In this document: in pieces, positions 1-11,004 of the stretch | How the letters are laid out: each line of letters begins with the position of its first letter | Position numbering within the stretch: the first letter of the stretch is position 1 | Assembly: GCF_003996855.1 (NCBI RefSeq) | Contig: NZ_NRQY01000001.1 | Coordinates: 911,033 to 975,032 of the forward strand | Length of the DNA stretch: 64,000 nucleotides | DNA from: Morganella morganii | GTDB lineage: Bacteria > Pseudomonadota > Gammaproteobacteria > Enterobacterales > Enterobacteriaceae | Reading direction: 5' to 3' | The notes under the pieces: model-generated | What the model was told of the DNA's origin: nothing | Database searches by the model: none | The model's input: only the letters and a program-made list of their open reading frames with translations | Position numbers and translations under genes: made by a program

Positions 1-35
1 CCCGTATTAATTCACCAACCACAGGTAATCAATTC

Positions 36-770
36 ATGACATCTCTTTCTTCGCATACAGGCCGTGCAGATATCGCATCGCCTGTTATTGTTGCGCTCGA
101 TTACGACAACCCGGATGACGCGCTGGCCTTTGCAGACCGTATCGATCCGGCACAGTGCCGTCTGAAAGTCGGTAAAGAGCTGTTTACCTTCTGCGGGCCT
201 GAGTGTGTCCGGGCATTGCAGCAGCGCGGATTTGAGGTATTTCTTGATCTGAAATTCCATGATATCCCGAATACAGCGGCGCATGCGGTACGGGCAGCGG
301 CTGAACTGGGGGTATGGATGGTTAATGTCCATGCGGCAGGCGGTGAGCGTATGATGACAGCAGCAAAAGAGATCCTGCTGCCGTACGGTAACGATGCGCC
401 TTTGCTGATTGCGGTGACAGTACTGACCAGCATGGAGCAGTCCGACCTGGCCGGAACCGGCATTGATGTCACACCGGCAGAGCATGCGCTGCGCCTCGCA
501 AAATTAACACAAAACTGCGGATTGGATGGTGTGGTGTGCTCAGCACATGAAGCCAAAATGATGAAAGAGACCCTGGGCCGGGAATTTAAACTGGTTACGC
601 CGGGTATCCGCCCGCAAGGCAGTGATGCCGGTGATCAGCGCCGTATCATGACACCGCCGCAGGCCGTCAGTGCCGGGGTGGATTACATGGTTATCGGGCG
701 GCCGATCACCCGCAGTGATGATCCGCAGGCCGCATTGCAGGCAATCAATGCCTCTGTGGGAGTATTATAA
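36..770 (+). CDS. pyrF: Orotidine 5'-phosphate decarboxylase
   Basis: PyrF decarboxylates OMP to UMP, the last step of de novo pyrimidine synthesis in the cytosol. The 244-aa product has the normal family length. It carries the catalytic [10 protein letters not shown] motif near residue 68 (Lys and Asp of the active site), the [11 protein letters not shown] strand and the C-terminal phosphate-binding VTPGIRPQG and VIGRP segments. The ATG at 36 follows a weak AGGT ribosome site. The gene is followed one base after its stop by yciH, the same pair as in E. coli, so the two are very likely co-transcribed. The upstream gene is outside the window. Confidence 0.97.
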   Translation: MTSLSSHTGRADIASPVIVALDYDNPDDALAFADRIDPAQCRLKVGKELFTFCGPECVRALQQRGFEVFLDLKFHDIPNTAAHAVRAAAELGVWMVNVHAAGGERMMTAAKEILLPYGNDAPLLIAVTVLTSMEQSDLAGTGIDVTPAEHALRLAKLTQNCGLDGVVCSAHEAKMMKETLGREFKLVTPGIRPQGSDAGDQRRIMTPPQAVSAGVDYMVIGRPITRSDDPQAALQAINASVGVL

Positions 771-771
771 G

Positions 772-1095
772 ATGGACAATAATTCACGTCTGGTCTATTC
801 CACAGACGGTGGCCGCATTGATGAACCGGAAGTGAAAGCGGAGCGTCCGAAAGGTGACGGAATTGTCCGCATTCAGCGCCAGACCAGCGGGCGCAAAGGC
901 AAGGGTGTATGCCTGATCACCGGTGTTGATCTGGATGATGCCGCGCTGAGCAAACTGGCCGCCGATCTGAAAAAACGCTGCGGCTGCGGCGGTTCGCTGA
1001 AAGACGGTATCATTGAAATTCAGGGCGATAAACGCGATTTACTGAAGCAACTGCTGGAAGATAAAGGCTTTAAAGTCAAACTGGCGGGCGGCTGA
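772..1095 (+). CDS. yciH: SUI1/eIF1-family translation factor YciH
   Basis: A 107-aa SUI1-domain protein related to eukaryotic eIF1. E. coli YciH has been linked to start-codon selection and stress-related translation control. The SUI1 fold is recognisable from GVDLDDAALSKLAADLKKRC, the Cys/Gly-rich CGCGGSLKDG loop and the C-terminal IEIQGDKRDLLKQLL strand-helix. I start it at the ATG at 772, just after the pyrF stop (768-770). The reading frame extends further upstream, but only inside pyrF, and family members begin with a short MDNNSRLVYST-like segment. A strong terminator follows. Confidence 0.95.
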   Translation: MDNNSRLVYSTDGGRIDEPEVKAERPKGDGIVRIQRQTSGRKGKGVCLITGVDLDDAALSKLAADLKKRCGCGGSLKDGIIEIQGDKRDLLKQLLEDKGFKVKLAGG

Positions 1096-1101
1096 TTAGT
1101 G

Positions 1102-1134
1102 AACAGGGCGTCCGTTACGGACGCCCTGTTTATT
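1102..1134 (+). terminator. Rho-independent terminator after pyrF-yciH
   Basis: A perfect 13-bp stem (AACAGGGCGTCCG and its complement, 1102-1114 and 1118-1130) with a TTA loop, followed by TATTTA. It lies between convergent yciH and rnb and may stop transcription from both sides. Confidence 0.85.
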
Positions 1135-1153
1135 TAGAAACTCCGGTGCCGGA

Positions 1154-3091
1154 TCAGAGCGGGCGGGCCAGAATACTGCGGGTTTCCATCTTCACTTCCT
1201 CAATTTTCACCGGAATGATGTCATTGAGACGGTAACGGACTTCACCTTTGATCAGCACAGAGCCGGTTTCCTGGCTGCACTGGAGTTCATCTTTAACCGG
1301 GTGGATAAAGGTGCCCGGGATAAAGGCGACAGCGCCGTCATCTGTCAGGCGGACACGCACGCCGCCGCGGGTGATATCAATGATCTCCGCCGGGAACGGT
1401 GTATCTGTACCGGCATACGGTTGCAGGTAGCGGGCATATAACCAGTCACCGACATCACGCTCTGCCATACGGTTGGCGCGGCGGCGTTCTGCCAGATGTT
1501 CGGCCAGATCTTCAGCCGGTTTATCCGCAGACTGGCCGGCAATAATGGCTTTCAGCAGGCGGTGGTTAACAATATCACTGTATTTACGGATAGGGGATGT
1601 CCAGGTGGCGTAACCATTCAGTCCCAGTCCGAAGTGAGGGCCTTTCTCCATCCGGACTTCCGCAAAGGTCTGGAAGCGGCGGATACGGCTGTCGAGGAAC
1701 TGTGTCGGCTGATTATCCAGTTCACGGCGCAGACGGCAGAAACCATCCAGTGTCAGCAACTCTTCCGCATTGAAATGAATGCCGTTTTCAGCGAGCAGGG
1801 CAACGGCCTGGCCGATAGTCAGCGGATCAAGCCCGGTATGCACGTTATAGACACCAAAACCGAGTTTCTTATCCAGAACCTCTGCGGCACAGATATTGGC
1901 GGTGATCATCGCCTCTTCCACAATGCGGTTGGCGCTGCGGCGCTGTTCAGCCACGATATCCGTCACCACGCCGTTCTCGTCAAGAATAAAGCGGTAATCA
2001 GGGCGATCTTTAAAGACCAGCGCGTGGGTTTCACGCCAGTGATGGCGGCGCTGATACATATCCTGCAACAGGGAAATCTGACGGCGGATAGTCTCATCGG
2101 TTGTCACCCGGTCAGCCACACCTTCCAGCAGATCAGAAATATCGTCATAAGCCAGTTTGGCTTTGGATTCAACCCCGGCGGCGAAGAACACGGCATCATC
2201 TGCCAGAGAGCCATCTTCATTAATGGACACCTGACACACCAGTGCCGGACGGCGCACATGCGGATGCAGCGAGCACAGGTCATCAGACAGATTGCGCGGC
2301 AGCATCGGGATATTAAAACCCGGCAGATAGTTGGTAAAGGCGCGTTTACGGGCAATGACATCCAGTTCGCTGCCGGCCGGGATATAGCTGGTCGGGTCGG
2401 CAATGGCAATGGTCAGCTGAAGCTGATTGCTATCACCGGTGGTGATATAAAGCGCATCATCCATATCTTCAGTGGATGCACTGTCGATAGTCACGAAATC
2501 CAGATGTGTCAGATCAGTACGCGGCAGATTATCATCAGCCATCGTTACTTCAACCGGCTCCGGCTCTTTCAGAGCATGCTGGTGGCGGGTCAGCGTGACC
2601 CACCATGGTGCGTAATGGTCATCGGCATCAGTGATAAACCCGGTAATTTCCGCGTGGAAGCTGCGATCACCCTTCAGCGGGTGGCGGCGCATTTCCGCAA
2701 CCGCCCAGTCACCCTGACGGAATTCATGATCAACCCCTTTTGCCGGACGACAGGGAATGGAATCTTTTAACAGCGGATGATCGGGAATTATCCAGAGACG
2801 GTCATCATTTTCTTTGCGCTGTACGCGGCCGACAAACCTGTCCAGAAACGGGGTGACGAGAGCTTCCGGCTCTGCCACATCTTTATTATTTACCGTGTGA
2901 ATAGCCGCGGTAACGCGATCGCCGTGCATGACTTTTTTCATTTGCGGCGGCGGAATAAAATAGGATTTTTGTCCGTCAACTTCCAGGAAACCGTAGCCTT
3001 TATCGGTACTTTTTACGATCCCTTCGACACGCAATGTTTTATCGTGGAGCTGTTGTTTTAGCTGCGCTAACAGCGGGTTATCTTGAAACAT
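1154..3091 (-). CDS. rnb: Exoribonuclease II
   Basis: RNase II degrades single-stranded RNA 3' to 5', releasing nucleoside monophosphates. It is a main mRNA-turnover exonuclease. The 645-aa protein matches the E. coli length (644). In order it has N-terminal cold-shock OB domains (about 1-170), the catalytic RNB domain starting near [18 protein letters not shown] with the Mg-binding aspartates, and a C-terminal S1 domain from about residue 560. The start is the ATG at 3091 ([15 protein letters not shown]), where E. coli RNase II begins. The frame continues nine residues further upstream without homology support. It is transcribed convergently with yciH. Confidence 0.96.
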   Translation of the reverse strand: MFQDNPLLAQLKQQLHDKTLRVEGIVKSTDKGYGFLEVDGQKSYFIPPPQMKKVMHGDRVTAAIHTVNNKDVAEPEALVTPFLDRFVGRVQRKENDDRLWIIPDHPLLKDSIPCRPAKGVDHEFRQGDWAVAEMRRHPLKGDRSFHAEITGFITDADDHYAPWWVTLTRHQHALKEPEPVEVTMADDNLPRTDLTHLDFVTIDSASTEDMDDALYITTGDSNQLQLTIAIADPTSYIPAGSELDVIARKRAFTNYLPGFNIPMLPRNLSDDLCSLHPHVRRPALVCQVSINEDGSLADDAVFFAAGVESKAKLAYDDISDLLEGVADRVTTDETIRRQISLLQDMYQRRHHWRETHALVFKDRPDYRFILDENGVVTDIVAEQRRSANRIVEEAMITANICAAEVLDKKLGFGVYNVHTGLDPLTIGQAVALLAENGIHFNAEELLTLDGFCRLRRELDNQPTQFLDSRIRRFQTFAEVRMEKGPHFGLGLNGYATWTSPIRKYSDIVNHRLLKAIIAGQSADKPAEDLAEHLAERRRANRMAERDVGDWLYARYLQPYAGTDTPFPAEIIDITRGGVRVRLTDDGAVAFIPGTFIHPVKDELQCSQETGSVLIKGEVRYRLNDIIPVKIEEVKMETRSILARPL

Positions 3092-3192
3092 AGGTTTCCG
3101 TACTGGTTGGGTGAGCAAATTTATGGTTATTTTTACGCGAATTTACGCTGCCCGCAAGCACAGAGGGCAATTTCTGCTTAAAGTGCAGCAGA

Positions 3193-3834
3193 TTAATCTT
3201 CCGGATACACTTTTTCGCTGAATTCACACAAATCTTCGATGATGCATGAACCGCAGCGGGGTTTTCGGGCAATGCAGGTGTAACGCCCGTGCAGTATAAA
3301 CCAGTGATGGCAGTCGACTTTAAATTCTGCCGGAACAACCCGCAATAATTTTTGTTCCACCTCATCCACATTTTTACCGGGAGCAAATTTTGTGCGGTTG
3401 CAGACACGGAAAATATGGGTATCAACCGCAATGGTCGGCCAGCCGAATGCGGTATTGAGTACCACATTGGCGGTTTTGCGCCCCACACCCGGCAGAGCTT
3501 CCAGTGCTGCCCGGTCTTCCGGAACTTCACTGTTATGCAGCTCAACCAGCATCCGGCAGGTTTTAATCACATTCTCTGCTTTGGTATTAAATAATCCGAT
3601 GGTTTTAATGTAAGATTTCACCCCGTCCACACCCAAATCCAGGATGGCCTGCGGCGTGTTGGCAACAGCATACAACGGGCGGGTGGCTTTATTGACACTG
3701 ACATCGGTCGCCTGGGCGGATAATAAGACGGAGATCAGTAATTCAAACGGAGAATCAAACAGCAGTTCAGTGGTGGGTTGCGGATTGTTGTCCCGCAGGC
3801 GGGTCAGAATTTCAATACGTTTTTCTTTATTCAT
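3193..3834 (-). CDS. nth: Endonuclease III, DNA glycosylase/AP lyase
   Basis: Endonuclease III removes oxidised pyrimidines from DNA and cleaves the abasic site in base excision repair. The 213-aa product has the helix-hairpin-helix LPGVGRKTANVV with the catalytic Lys. The catalytic Asp is in AVDTHIFRV, and the [4Fe-4S] ligands follow the C-x6-C-x2-C-x5-C pattern in CIARKPRCGSCIIEDLC near the C-terminus. It lies 64 bp downstream of rsxE on the same strand, the conserved rsx-nth arrangement of Enterobacterales. Confidence 0.97.
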   Translation of the reverse strand: MNKEKRIEILTRLRDNNPQPTTELLFDSPFELLISVLLSAQATDVSVNKATRPLYAVANTPQAILDLGVDGVKSYIKTIGLFNTKAENVIKTCRMLVELHNSEVPEDRAALEALPGVGRKTANVVLNTAFGWPTIAVDTHIFRVCNRTKFAPGKNVDEVEQKLLRVVPAEFKVDCHHWFILHGRYTCIARKPRCGSCIIEDLCEFSEKVYPED

Positions 3835-3898
3835 AACGACATTGGCTCATTGATGATAAAAGCAAACTCCCGGGAAAGGAGCCTGCTTCATTATACAG

Positions 3899-4603
3899 TT
3901 ATTTGACCAGATGGCTTCCGCATCCTTTTTCTGTTTCGTATTGCGGACCGGCAGGTGCATTTTTACGTTTTTTCATTTTTTCATCAATAAGATACTTGCC
4001 TGCCAGCATTAAGCCAAGTCCGATAAAGGCGCCCGGCGGCAACATGGCCAGCAGGAACGGGGTATCGAGATGTAACACATCTACCCGCAGGACTTTTGCC
4101 CAGTCGCCGAGCAGCAGATCCGCGCCGTCAAACAGCGTACCATTACCGAGGATTTCGCGCATTGCACCGAGCACAAACAGTGTGGCGGTTGCGCCGAGAC
4201 CCATTGCCAGGCCGTCAATGGCGGAAGGATATACGGCGTTTTTGGCGGCAAAGGCTTCGGCACGGCCAATGACAATACAGTTGGTCACAATCAGCGGGAT
4301 AAAGATACCGAGTGACTGATATAAGCCGAAAGCATAGGCGTTGATCAGAAGCTGCACTGCGGTCACCACAGAGGCAATCAGCATCACATAGATAGGAATG
4401 CGGATTTCTGACGGGATCCAGCGGCGCAGTGCGGAAACCGCCACGTTAGTACAAATCAGCACCAGAGTGGTCGCCAGCCCCAGTCCCAGCGCGTTGGTGA
4501 CGGTGGAAGAGACCGCCAGCAGCGGACATAATCCCAGAACCTGTACCAGTGCTGAGTTATTTTTCCATAATCCGTCGGCGAATAACTCTTTAATCTGACT
4601 CAT
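3899..4603 (-). CDS. rsxE: Rsx/Rnf electron transport complex subunit E
   Basis: RsxE is an integral inner-membrane subunit of the Rsx (Rnf-like) complex. The complex moves electrons and in E. coli helps re-reduce SoxR. The 234-aa protein has about six transmembrane segments and the conserved [20 protein letters not shown] and [12 protein letters not shown] motifs, which are related to RsxA. The start is the ATG at 4603, which shares one base with the rsxG stop (TAATG). The frame extends five codons upstream into rsxG, but family proteins start at MSQIKEL. Translational coupling with rsxG is likely. Confidence 0.95.
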   Translation of the reverse strand: MSQIKELFADGLWKNNSALVQVLGLCPLLAVSSTVTNALGLGLATTLVLICTNVAVSALRRWIPSEIRIPIYVMLIASVVTAVQLLINAYAFGLYQSLGIFIPLIVTNCIVIGRAEAFAAKNAVYPSAIDGLAMGLGATATLFVLGAMREILGNGTLFDGADLLLGDWAKVLRVDVLHLDTPFLLAMLPPGAFIGLGLMLAGKYLIDEKMKKRKNAPAGPQYETEKGCGSHLVK

Positions 4604-5229
4604 TATTCTGCTCCGCATTGAGGTAAGGTATTCAGACGCGGCGGCAGCGTCTGCATATAATCTGCGGTCACACGGACAGCATTGACAACTGCACGCGGCG
4701 TGATGGTGGCACCGGTGAACTGATCAAAATCCCCGCCGTCTTTTTTCACCGCCCAGTGCGGATCATTGGCGGATTCAATATGTTTACCGCTCAGTGACGT
4801 GATCCAGTCTGAAATCCGGGTATCAATTTTATCACCCAGCCCCGGCGTCTCTTTGTGTTCGGTCACGCGGGAGCCGAGCACCGTCCGGTTAAAATCAGCC
4901 GCAACCAGTAGCTGAATATTACCGGAATAGCCATCCGGCGCGGTCGATTCCAGTACGGCGGCGACCGGCGTTCCGTCTTTACGGGCAACATACAGACGGT
5001 GCGGAAGTTCATTACCCAGCGCAGGATCGGTGACCAGATAACATTCTGCAATCACATCATTATTATAAACCGATTCCGGCAGGATTTCGGCAAACAGCGC
5101 TTTTTGCTGTGCCGCGGCCTGCTTATCAATTTCCGGTTTTGTCAGAGTATAAACAAACCCGCTCAGTCCGGTGGTACCGGCGGCAAACAGAGCGAGGATC
5201 AGCCCGTAACGGCGTAATGTGGCAATCAT
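4603..5229 (-). CDS. rsxG: Rsx/Rnf complex subunit G, FMN-carrying
   Basis: RsxG is the membrane-anchored flavoprotein subunit. The 208-aa protein has one N-terminal transmembrane helix (about residues 8-28) and a periplasmic FMN-binding domain. The covalent FMN attachment site is the TGATIT sequence near residue 175 (phosphoester-threonyl-FMN in the family). ETPGLGDKI is another family hallmark. Its ATG overlaps the rsxD stop by four bases (ATGA) and its stop shares one base with the rsxE start, which fits tight operon coupling. Confidence 0.95.
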   Translation of the reverse strand: MIATLRRYGLILALFAAGTTGLSGFVYTLTKPEIDKQAAAQQKALFAEILPESVYNNDVIAECYLVTDPALGNELPHRLYVARKDGTPVAAVLESTAPDGYSGNIQLLVAADFNRTVLGSRVTEHKETPGLGDKIDTRISDWITSLSGKHIESANDPHWAVKKDGGDFDQFTGATITPRAVVNAVRVTADYMQTLPPRLNTLPQCGAE

Positions 5230-6320
5230 TTATTCCCCCGTTTGTGCCCGTAAACGCGCGGTTGTGTGTAGGTATCGATCAGCGGCACGGTGATGTTGGC
5301 CAGCAGGACTGCAAATGCCACAGCATCCGGATAACCGCCGTAAACGCGGATAATCCACAGCAGAAGGCCGATCAGCATCCCGTATATCAGACGGCCGCGC
5401 GGCGTGGTGGAGGCTGTCACCGGGTCGGTGGCAATAAAGAATGCCCCGAGCATGGTAGCACCGGAAAACAGCTGAATAACCGGAGAGGTAAAATGTGATG
5501 AATCAATCAGATACTCGATCACAGATAGTACCGCGAGTGTCCCCAGCATGGCGGCCGGGATATGCCATGCAATCACTTTTCGGTTGAGCAGAACACAGCC
5601 GCCGATCAGGTAGCCGATATTGACCCATTGCCAGCCGATACCGGCGACAGAGCCCTGCAAAACAGGCTGCGTCAGGATATCTGACATTTCGCGGGTCAGC
5701 AGCCCGGTTTTAAAACTGTCGAGTGGTGTTGCCTGGCTCATGCCATCAGCACCGGCACGTAACTGTTCCAGTGTCAGACCTCCGTCTGATAAACCGGTAA
5801 AAATCATATGCAGGCTGTCACTGACCGAAACCGGTGTAATTTGCAGACTTTCCGGCGGCAGCCAGCTGGTCATCTGTACCGGGAAGGAGATCAGCAGTAC
5901 CACATAACCGACCATCGCCGGGTTAAACGGGTTCTGTCCGAGGCCGCCATAAAGATGTTTGGCTATAATCACGGCAAAAAATGTACCGATAACAATCATC
6001 CACCAGGGCGCGAGCGGCGGGATACTGACAGCCAGCAACACGGCGGTGACCAGTGCGGAGTTATCTTTCAGATACGGCATCACCGGCTGATTGCGCAGAC
6101 GGACAGCAATACTTTCGGTTATCAGTGCCGTTATTACTGCAATCAGAATCTGTACCAGGGTACCGGCGCCGAAAAACCAGAGCTGCGCGGCAATCCCCGG
6201 AATCATCGCAATCACCACCCACAGCATGATGGCGGATGTGTTGTCACGGTTATGGGTAAACGGTGATCCCGCAATTTTCAGACGGTGCGGGGCGTTTGAG
6301 GAAACGGGCCTAAATTTCAT
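5226..6320 (-). CDS. rsxD: Rsx/Rnf complex subunit D, FMN-carrying
   Basis: RsxD is a large integral membrane subunit of 364 aa with about ten predicted hydrophobic helices. It starts with a cytosolic segment, [19 protein letters not shown]. The threonine of the motif [15 protein letters not shown] (around residue 190) is the expected covalent FMN acceptor. Conserved [16 protein letters not shown] lies in the membrane core. It follows rsxC by 15 bp and overlaps rsxG by four bases. Confidence 0.95.
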   Translation of the reverse strand: MKFRPVSSNAPHRLKIAGSPFTHNRDNTSAIMLWVVIAMIPGIAAQLWFFGAGTLVQILIAVITALITESIAVRLRNQPVMPYLKDNSALVTAVLLAVSIPPLAPWWMIVIGTFFAVIIAKHLYGGLGQNPFNPAMVGYVVLLISFPVQMTSWLPPESLQITPVSVSDSLHMIFTGLSDGGLTLEQLRAGADGMSQATPLDSFKTGLLTREMSDILTQPVLQGSVAGIGWQWVNIGYLIGGCVLLNRKVIAWHIPAAMLGTLAVLSVIEYLIDSSHFTSPVIQLFSGATMLGAFFIATDPVTASTTPRGRLIYGMLIGLLLWIIRVYGGYPDAVAFAVLLANITVPLIDTYTQPRVYGHKRGNK

Positions 6321-6335
6321 GCTTATTTCGCTTCA

Positions 6336-8441
6336 TTAATCAGTGGTTTCTTCAGAATGTTGTGCAGCCGCCTGAGCGGCTTTCTTCGCTTTGGCACGGG
6401 CAATGGCCGCCGCGACAGCGGCTTTGCGCGGATCGGTTTCTGCCTCTGCGGCTGGTTGTTCAGCTTCCGCCGGTGCGTCTGCGGCCTGTGCAGCTTTTTT
6501 CGCTTTGGCGCGGGCAATGGCCGCCGCGACAGCAGCTTTGCGCGGATCGGTTTCTGCCTCTGCGGCTGGTTGTTCAGCTTCCGCCGGTGCTTCTGCGGCC
6601 TGTGCAGCTTTCTTCGCTTTGGCACGGGCAATGGCCGCCGCGACAGCGGCTTTGCGCGGATCGGTTTCTGTCTCCGCTGCCGGTTGAGCAGTTTCTGCCG
6701 GTGCGTCTGCGGCCTGTGCAGCTTTCTTCGCTTTGGCGCGGGCAATGGCCGCCGCGACAGCAGCTTTGCGCGGATCGGTTTCTGTCTCCGCTGCCGGTTG
6801 TGCGGTGTCAGCGGCTTTCTCTGCCTGACGAGCCCGTGCCTGCGCTTTACGTGCTTCACGGGCGGCAATAACGGCGCTGTTGTCCGGTAATGTGGAAGGA
6901 TTGACAGAAATTGTCATTCCCGCACCGCTGTCTTTGGCTTTTACGCGGGCAAGGGCGGCGCTGATTGCCGCACTGTCTTTTTCATCCACCTGAACCGCCG
7001 CACTTTTATGACGGGCTTCACGGGCTTCTTTTTCCCTTGCCATCCGGGCCTGTTTGGCTTCAAAGCGGATTTTGGCATCGGCGGCGCGCTGTGCTTCTTC
7101 GCGGATCTCAATAACTTGCGCTTTTTCCTGCCGGTAATACTGCACCAGCGGAATATTGCTCGGGCAAACCCAGGCGCAGGCACCGCATTCGATACAGTCA
7201 AACAGATGATGCTGCTCCGCTTTTTCGTGTTCGTTACCTTTGCTGAACCAGTAAAGCTGCTGTGGCAGCAATCCGGCCGGGCAGGCATCGGCACAGTGAC
7301 TGCAACGGATACAGGCTTCTTCGGGGGCTGCCGGTTCCATCTCGTTTGTGGTCGGCGCAAGAATGCAGTTAGCAATTTTCACTACCGGTACATCCAGATC
7401 CGGCAGTGTAAAACCCATCAGCGGGCCGCCCATCACAACCATCTGTTCGTGCTGCGGACGAAAACCGGCCTGTTGCAGCAGGAAACGAACCGGCGTACCC
7501 AGTCGCGTCCAGAAGTTTCCCGGTGATCCAACGGCTTCACCGGTTACGGTCACCACCCGCTGAATCAGCGGTTCGCCGTCAGTAATTGCGCGTTTGATGG
7601 CAACGACAGTCCCGACGTTCTGCATCAGCACGCCGATATCAGAGGAACGTCCGCCGGACGGCACTTCGCGGCCGGTAAGAATTTTGGTCAGCTGTTTGGC
7701 GCCGCCGGACGGGTATTTGGTCGGAATAACCCGCACGAAAATCTGTTTATCCCCGGCAGTGACTTCCCGCAGCGCGGCAATCGCCTCCGGTTTATTATCT
7801 TCAATACCGATAAGTACCTGTTCCGGCTCCAGAAGGTGCATCAGAATACGGATGCCGGTGAGAATTTCCCCGGCATGCTCCTGCATCAGACGGTCATCCG
7901 CCGTGATATAAGGCTCACATTCAGCCGCATTGATAATCAGGGTGCGGATAAGGTCACCGCCGCCTTTCAGCTTACTGGCTGTCGGGAAGCCCGCGCCGCC
8001 GAGACCGGCAATCCCGGCCTGATGGATGCGGTCAGTGAGTTCTGTTTTGGAGAGACTGGTGAAATCCGTTGTTTTTTCCGCCGGATACGGGGTATCCAGT
8101 CCGTCAGTCCGGATGCGGACACACGGCGCGGTCAGTCCGGACGGATGCGCGGTCACACAAGGCTCCACAGCAGTCACGGTGCCGGATGATGAGGCATGCA
8201 CCGGCAGGCTGCGGCCGGTTCCGCATGACAGCGGCTGGCCTTTCAGAACATGGTCGCCGGGACTGACCAGCACATCGCCTTCGTTCCCGATATGCTGTTG
8301 TAACGGAATGATAAGTTCTTCCGGCACCGGGCATACCCGCATCGGTGTCCGGGAGGACTGCAATTTCATTTCCGGCGGATGAATACCGCCGTCAAAATCC
8401 CATACCCGGTCTTTTTTCAGAAAGTTGAGCAAATTGAACAT
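6336..8441 (-). CDS. rsxC: Rsx/Rnf complex subunit C with C-terminal tandem repeats
   Basis: RsxC is the peripheral NADH-dehydrogenase-like subunit that brings electrons into the complex. The 701-aa protein has an N-terminal RnfC domain (IWDF-like start, HPPEMK) and an NADH/FMN fold with GLGGAGFPT and [11 protein letters not shown]. Two 4Fe-4S clusters follow at [12 protein letters not shown] and [12 protein letters not shown] (about residues 370-420). A charged Ala-rich tail then ends in four near-identical 38-residue repeats of [19 protein letters not shown]. Tail repeats are known in enterobacterial RsxC, but their number varies. It sits 5 bp after rsxB. Confidence 0.96.
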   Translation of the reverse strand: MFNLLNFLKKDRVWDFDGGIHPPEMKLQSSRTPMRVCPVPEELIIPLQQHIGNEGDVLVSPGDHVLKGQPLSCGTGRSLPVHASSSGTVTAVEPCVTAHPSGLTAPCVRIRTDGLDTPYPAEKTTDFTSLSKTELTDRIHQAGIAGLGGAGFPTASKLKGGGDLIRTLIINAAECEPYITADDRLMQEHAGEILTGIRILMHLLEPEQVLIGIEDNKPEAIAALREVTAGDKQIFVRVIPTKYPSGGAKQLTKILTGREVPSGGRSSDIGVLMQNVGTVVAIKRAITDGEPLIQRVVTVTGEAVGSPGNFWTRLGTPVRFLLQQAGFRPQHEQMVVMGGPLMGFTLPDLDVPVVKIANCILAPTTNEMEPAAPEEACIRCSHCADACPAGLLPQQLYWFSKGNEHEKAEQHHLFDCIECGACAWVCPSNIPLVQYYRQEKAQVIEIREEAQRAADAKIRFEAKQARMAREKEAREARHKSAAVQVDEKDSAAISAALARVKAKDSGAGMTISVNPSTLPDNSAVIAAREARKAQARARQAEKAADTAQPAAETETDPRKAAVAAAIARAKAKKAAQAADAPAETAQPAAETETDPRKAAVAAAIARAKAKKAAQAAEAPAEAEQPAAEAETDPRKAAVAAAIARAKAKKAAQAADAPAEAEQPAAEAETDPRKAAVAAAIARAKAKKAAQAAAQHSEETTD
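6363..6818 (-). repeat. Four 114-bp tandem repeats encoding the RsxC tail
   Basis: The motif GCGCGGATCGG recurs at 6426, 6540, 6654 and 6768, exactly 114 bp apart. Each unit encodes a 38-aa segment beginning [19 protein letters not shown]. The linkers alternate between [10 protein letters not shown] and [11 protein letters not shown], showing slight divergence between units. The repeat is coding and in frame. Its high identity makes it prone to copy-number change and assembly collapse. Confidence 0.93.
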
Positions 8442-8446
8442 AAAAC

Positions 8447-9055
8447 TTACGACGCCTCAATCTGAACAGGTTTGACAGGAGTTCCGCTGGTATCCGCCGG
8501 AATGTTTCTGACCGGAATCGTGTTTAAATCCCACTTCCAGTTACGCGGTGTGACGGCGACCGGGATCATCTCAATGCAATCTGTCGGGCAGGGTGCGACA
8601 CACAGGTCACACCCGGTGCAGAGATCTTCAACCACGGTATGCATGGCGCGGGTGGCACCGATAATCGCATCCACCGGGCACGCCTGAATACATTTGGTGC
8701 AGCCGATGCACTGATCTTCATGAATAAAGGCCACCTTGCGCACCGGATTGAGCACGGATTCGTCGCCGTCGAGCGGCTGCGGGTCCACACCCAGCATATC
8801 CGCCAGTTTCAGCATCACTTGTTCGCCGCCCGGAGCACAGCGGTTTATCGCGCCGCCATTGGCAACGGACTCCGCATACGGGCGGCAGCCGGGAAAACCA
8901 CATTGCCCGCACTGACTCTGCGGCAGAATGTCATCAATTTTATCCACAATGGGATCATCCTCCACTTTGAAGCGGCGGGAGGCATAACCGAGTATCAGAC
9001 CAAATGCCAGGCCCAGCAGGCTGAGTACGGCAACGGCAATCCAAATCATTGTCAT
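8447..9055 (-). CDS. rsxB: Rsx/Rnf complex ferredoxin subunit B
   Basis: RsxB is the iron-sulfur electron carrier of the complex. The 202-aa protein has an N-terminal membrane helix (residues 3-25) and a four-Fe-S domain with [14 protein letters not shown]. Two ferredoxin-type motifs follow, [16 protein letters not shown] and [16 protein letters not shown]. It starts at 9055, sharing one base with the rsxA stop (TGATG), and ends 5 bp before rsxC. Confidence 0.96.
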   Translation of the reverse strand: MTMIWIAVAVLSLLGLAFGLILGYASRRFKVEDDPIVDKIDDILPQSQCGQCGFPGCRPYAESVANGGAINRCAPGGEQVMLKLADMLGVDPQPLDGDESVLNPVRKVAFIHEDQCIGCTKCIQACPVDAIIGATRAMHTVVEDLCTGCDLCVAPCPTDCIEMIPVAVTPRNWKWDLNTIPVRNIPADTSGTPVKPVQIEAS

Positions 9056-9636
9056 CAGAATTTCACCAGACCACTGAAGCCCATAAAGGCCAGAGACATC
9101 AGACCGGCAGTGACCAGCCCGATAGATGCCCCGCGGAAAGGCGCCGGCACATCTGCCGTTGCCAGCCGTTCGCGGATAGCGGCAAACAGCACCATCACCA
9201 GAGAGAAACCGGCTGCCGCACCAAAGCCGTAGACGGCGGATTGCAGAAAGTTATGCGACAGATTGATGTTCAGCAGCGCCACGCCGAGAACAGCACAGTT
9301 GGTGGTGATCAGCGGCAGGAATATCCCGAGCAGCCGGTAGAGCGCCGGGCTGGTTTTACGAACCACCATTTCGGTGAACTGAACCACCACAGCGATCACC
9401 AGAATGAAGCTCAGTGTGCGCAGATAGAGAATATCCAGCGGAATGAGGATAAAGGTATCCATCAGCCACGAGCAGACAGAGGCGAGCGTCATCACAAATG
9501 TGGTCGCAAACCCCATGCCTATCGCGGTTTCCAGCTTTTTGGAGACCCCCATAAAGGGGCATAATCCTAAGAATTTGACGAGGACGAAGTTGTTAACCAG
9601 CACCGTCCCGACAAAAAGTAATAAGTAGTCAGCCAT
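9055..9636 (-). CDS. rsxA: Rsx/Rnf complex subunit A
   Basis: RsxA is the first gene of the rsxABCDGE-nth operon and encodes a 193-aa inner-membrane protein with six hydrophobic segments. [18 protein letters not shown] and [17 protein letters not shown] are nearly identical to the E. coli protein and contain the membrane cysteines thought to bind an Fe-S centre. The start is the ATG at 9636 ([16 protein letters not shown]). The frame runs four codons further upstream without homology. Confidence 0.96.
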   Translation of the reverse strand: MADYLLLFVGTVLVNNFVLVKFLGLCPFMGVSKKLETAIGMGFATTFVMTLASVCSWLMDTFILIPLDILYLRTLSFILVIAVVVQFTEMVVRKTSPALYRLLGIFLPLITTNCAVLGVALLNINLSHNFLQSAVYGFGAAAGFSLVMVLFAAIRERLATADVPAPFRGASIGLVTAGLMSLAFMGFSGLVKF

Positions 9637-9919
9637 TACAATGCCCAAAGCGAGTCATTCAAAACATACCAATAAACAGATAAAAAACCGGAATCTCCGG
9701 TAAGCGGGGTGAATAATAGCAATCCCCGGGCATCCGGGGTTATCGGGATTGTGTGAAAGAGCGGATAACTGTGTGTATCAGAATGAAAAAGCAGTAAATC
9801 TGATGAAAACCGGGCACAGTATTTGCGTCGCGGAATCAGTTAGTGGTACTTTTCAGGAGGATGACAGATTCTGAAAGCATGTTTTTATCCGTTAACATGA
9901 CAATCCCCCGGAGGGAGTG
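9637..9919. other. Intergenic region between divergent rsxA and the oxidoreductase
   Basis: No gene is seen in this 283-bp stretch. It should hold the two divergent promoters. Two short hairpins are visible: ACCGGA-ATC-TCCGGT (9687-9701) and CCCCGG-GCAT-CCGGGG (9724-9739). Neither has a T tract. The ribosome site GGAGGG at 9910-9915 belongs to the downstream gene. Confidence 0.5.
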
Positions 9920-10960
9920 ATGACGAAAATACTGAAAGTGGGCCTGATCGGATACGGTTTTGCCGGAAAAACATTCCATGCGCCGTTTATTGTGAATAAT
10001 GCCAACATGGAACTGGCTATAGTCGCGAGCAGTGATGCCGCAAAAGTACATGCGGATTACCCGGATGTGCAGGTTGTCGCCACGCCGGAAGATATTTTTG
10101 CTGATCCGGCTATTGATCTCGTCGTCATTCCGACCCCGAATGACACCCATTTCCCGCTGGCACGGATGGCACTGGCAGCCGGTAAACATGTCGTGGTGGA
10201 TAAACCGTTTACCCTGACATCCGAAGAGGCATTTGTGCTGGCCAAACAGGCGGATGATGCCGAGCTGGTGTTATCTGTCTATCATAACCGCCGTTTTGAT
10301 TCCGGTTATCTGACCCTGAAATCCCTGTTTGAAAGTAAAAAACTCGGGGATATCAAATATTTTGAAGTCCATTTTGACCGTTACCGTCCGCAGCCGCAAA
10401 AGCGCTGGCGTGAAGCGGCCGCATTGGGCAGTGGTATCTGGTATGACCTGGGGTCACATCTGATTGACCAGGCAATGCAGTTTTTCGGCAAACCAACGGC
10501 GATCACAGCCGATCTGGGTATGATCCGGCCGGGTTCTGAAGCGGTGGATTATTTTCATGCGCAACTGCACTACCCGGATGTCAAAGTGGTGCTGCATGCC
10601 ACCACTGTCGCGGCGGCAGAATCCCCGGTGTATATCGTTCATGGTATGAAAGGCAGTTACGTGAAGTACGGGCTTGATCCGCAGGAAAATGCGCTGAAAG
10701 CAGGGCAGATGCCGGTCGGTGTAAATTGGGGTCATGACAGCCGTGACGGGGAACTGAGTTTATCTCCGGATGGTATTGAAGTGATCACGGAAACGTATCC
10801 GAATAAGGCCGGACACTATGGCCGCTATTACGCGGAAGTGGCAGAGGCGATTATCAATAACGGCCCGAATCCGGTTACAGCACAGGAAGGGGCGGAAGTT
10901 ATCCGTATTATTGAGGCCGGTACGGAATCTCATAAAACCGGACGGACTGTGACACTGTAA
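9920..10960 (+). CDS. ydgJ: Gfo/Idh/MocA-family oxidoreductase (YdgJ-like)
   Basis: A 346-aa NAD(P)-dependent dehydrogenase of the Gfo/Idh/MocA family. It is close to E. coli YdgJ, which lies between rsx and add as here. The N-terminal Rossmann fold has GLIGYGFAGKTFHAP. The VVIPTPNDTHFP and HVVVDKPF segments include the family's catalytic Lys region, and the C-terminal alpha/beta domain carries GSGIWYDLGSHLIDQA. The substrate is unknown, probably a sugar or polyol. I chose the ATG at 9920 because the GGAGG site at 9910 is well spaced for it and too close to the GTG at 9917. Confidence 0.88.
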   Translation: MTKILKVGLIGYGFAGKTFHAPFIVNNANMELAIVASSDAAKVHADYPDVQVVATPEDIFADPAIDLVVIPTPNDTHFPLARMALAAGKHVVVDKPFTLTSEEAFVLAKQADDAELVLSVYHNRRFDSGYLTLKSLFESKKLGDIKYFEVHFDRYRPQPQKRWREAAALGSGIWYDLGSHLIDQAMQFFGKPTAITADLGMIRPGSEAVDYFHAQLHYPDVKVVLHATTVAAAESPVYIVHGMKGSYVKYGLDPQENALKAGQMPVGVNWGHDSRDGELSLSPDGIEVITETYPNKAGHYGRYYAEVAEAIINNGPNPVTAQEGAEVIRIIEAGTESHKTGRTVTL

Positions 10961-11004
10961 CAAAATAGTCTTTATTTCTTATTGCAGACAAAAGTGAATA
11001 ACGC

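Noticed and set aside
1..35. End of an upstream gene (possibly lapB)
   Set aside because: Only 35 bases are available. One frame ends in TAA at 8-10, but there is too little sequence to identify a gene.
1496..2770. A 424-codon open frame on the plus strand opposite rnb
   Set aside because: It lies entirely antisense to a clearly homologous RNase II gene; its translation shows no domain and it has no good ribosome site. It follows from rnb codon use.
6357..6890. Repetitive open frames on the plus strand opposite the rsxC repeats
   Set aside because: They are the antisense reading of the 114-bp repeats and give only low-complexity Arg/Cys/Ala-rich sequences.
8290..8305. Ter-like core GTTGTAAC inside rsxC
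   Set aside because: The bases after the core (GGAAT) and before it do not match Ter outside the 8-mer. It is coding sequence and likely chance.
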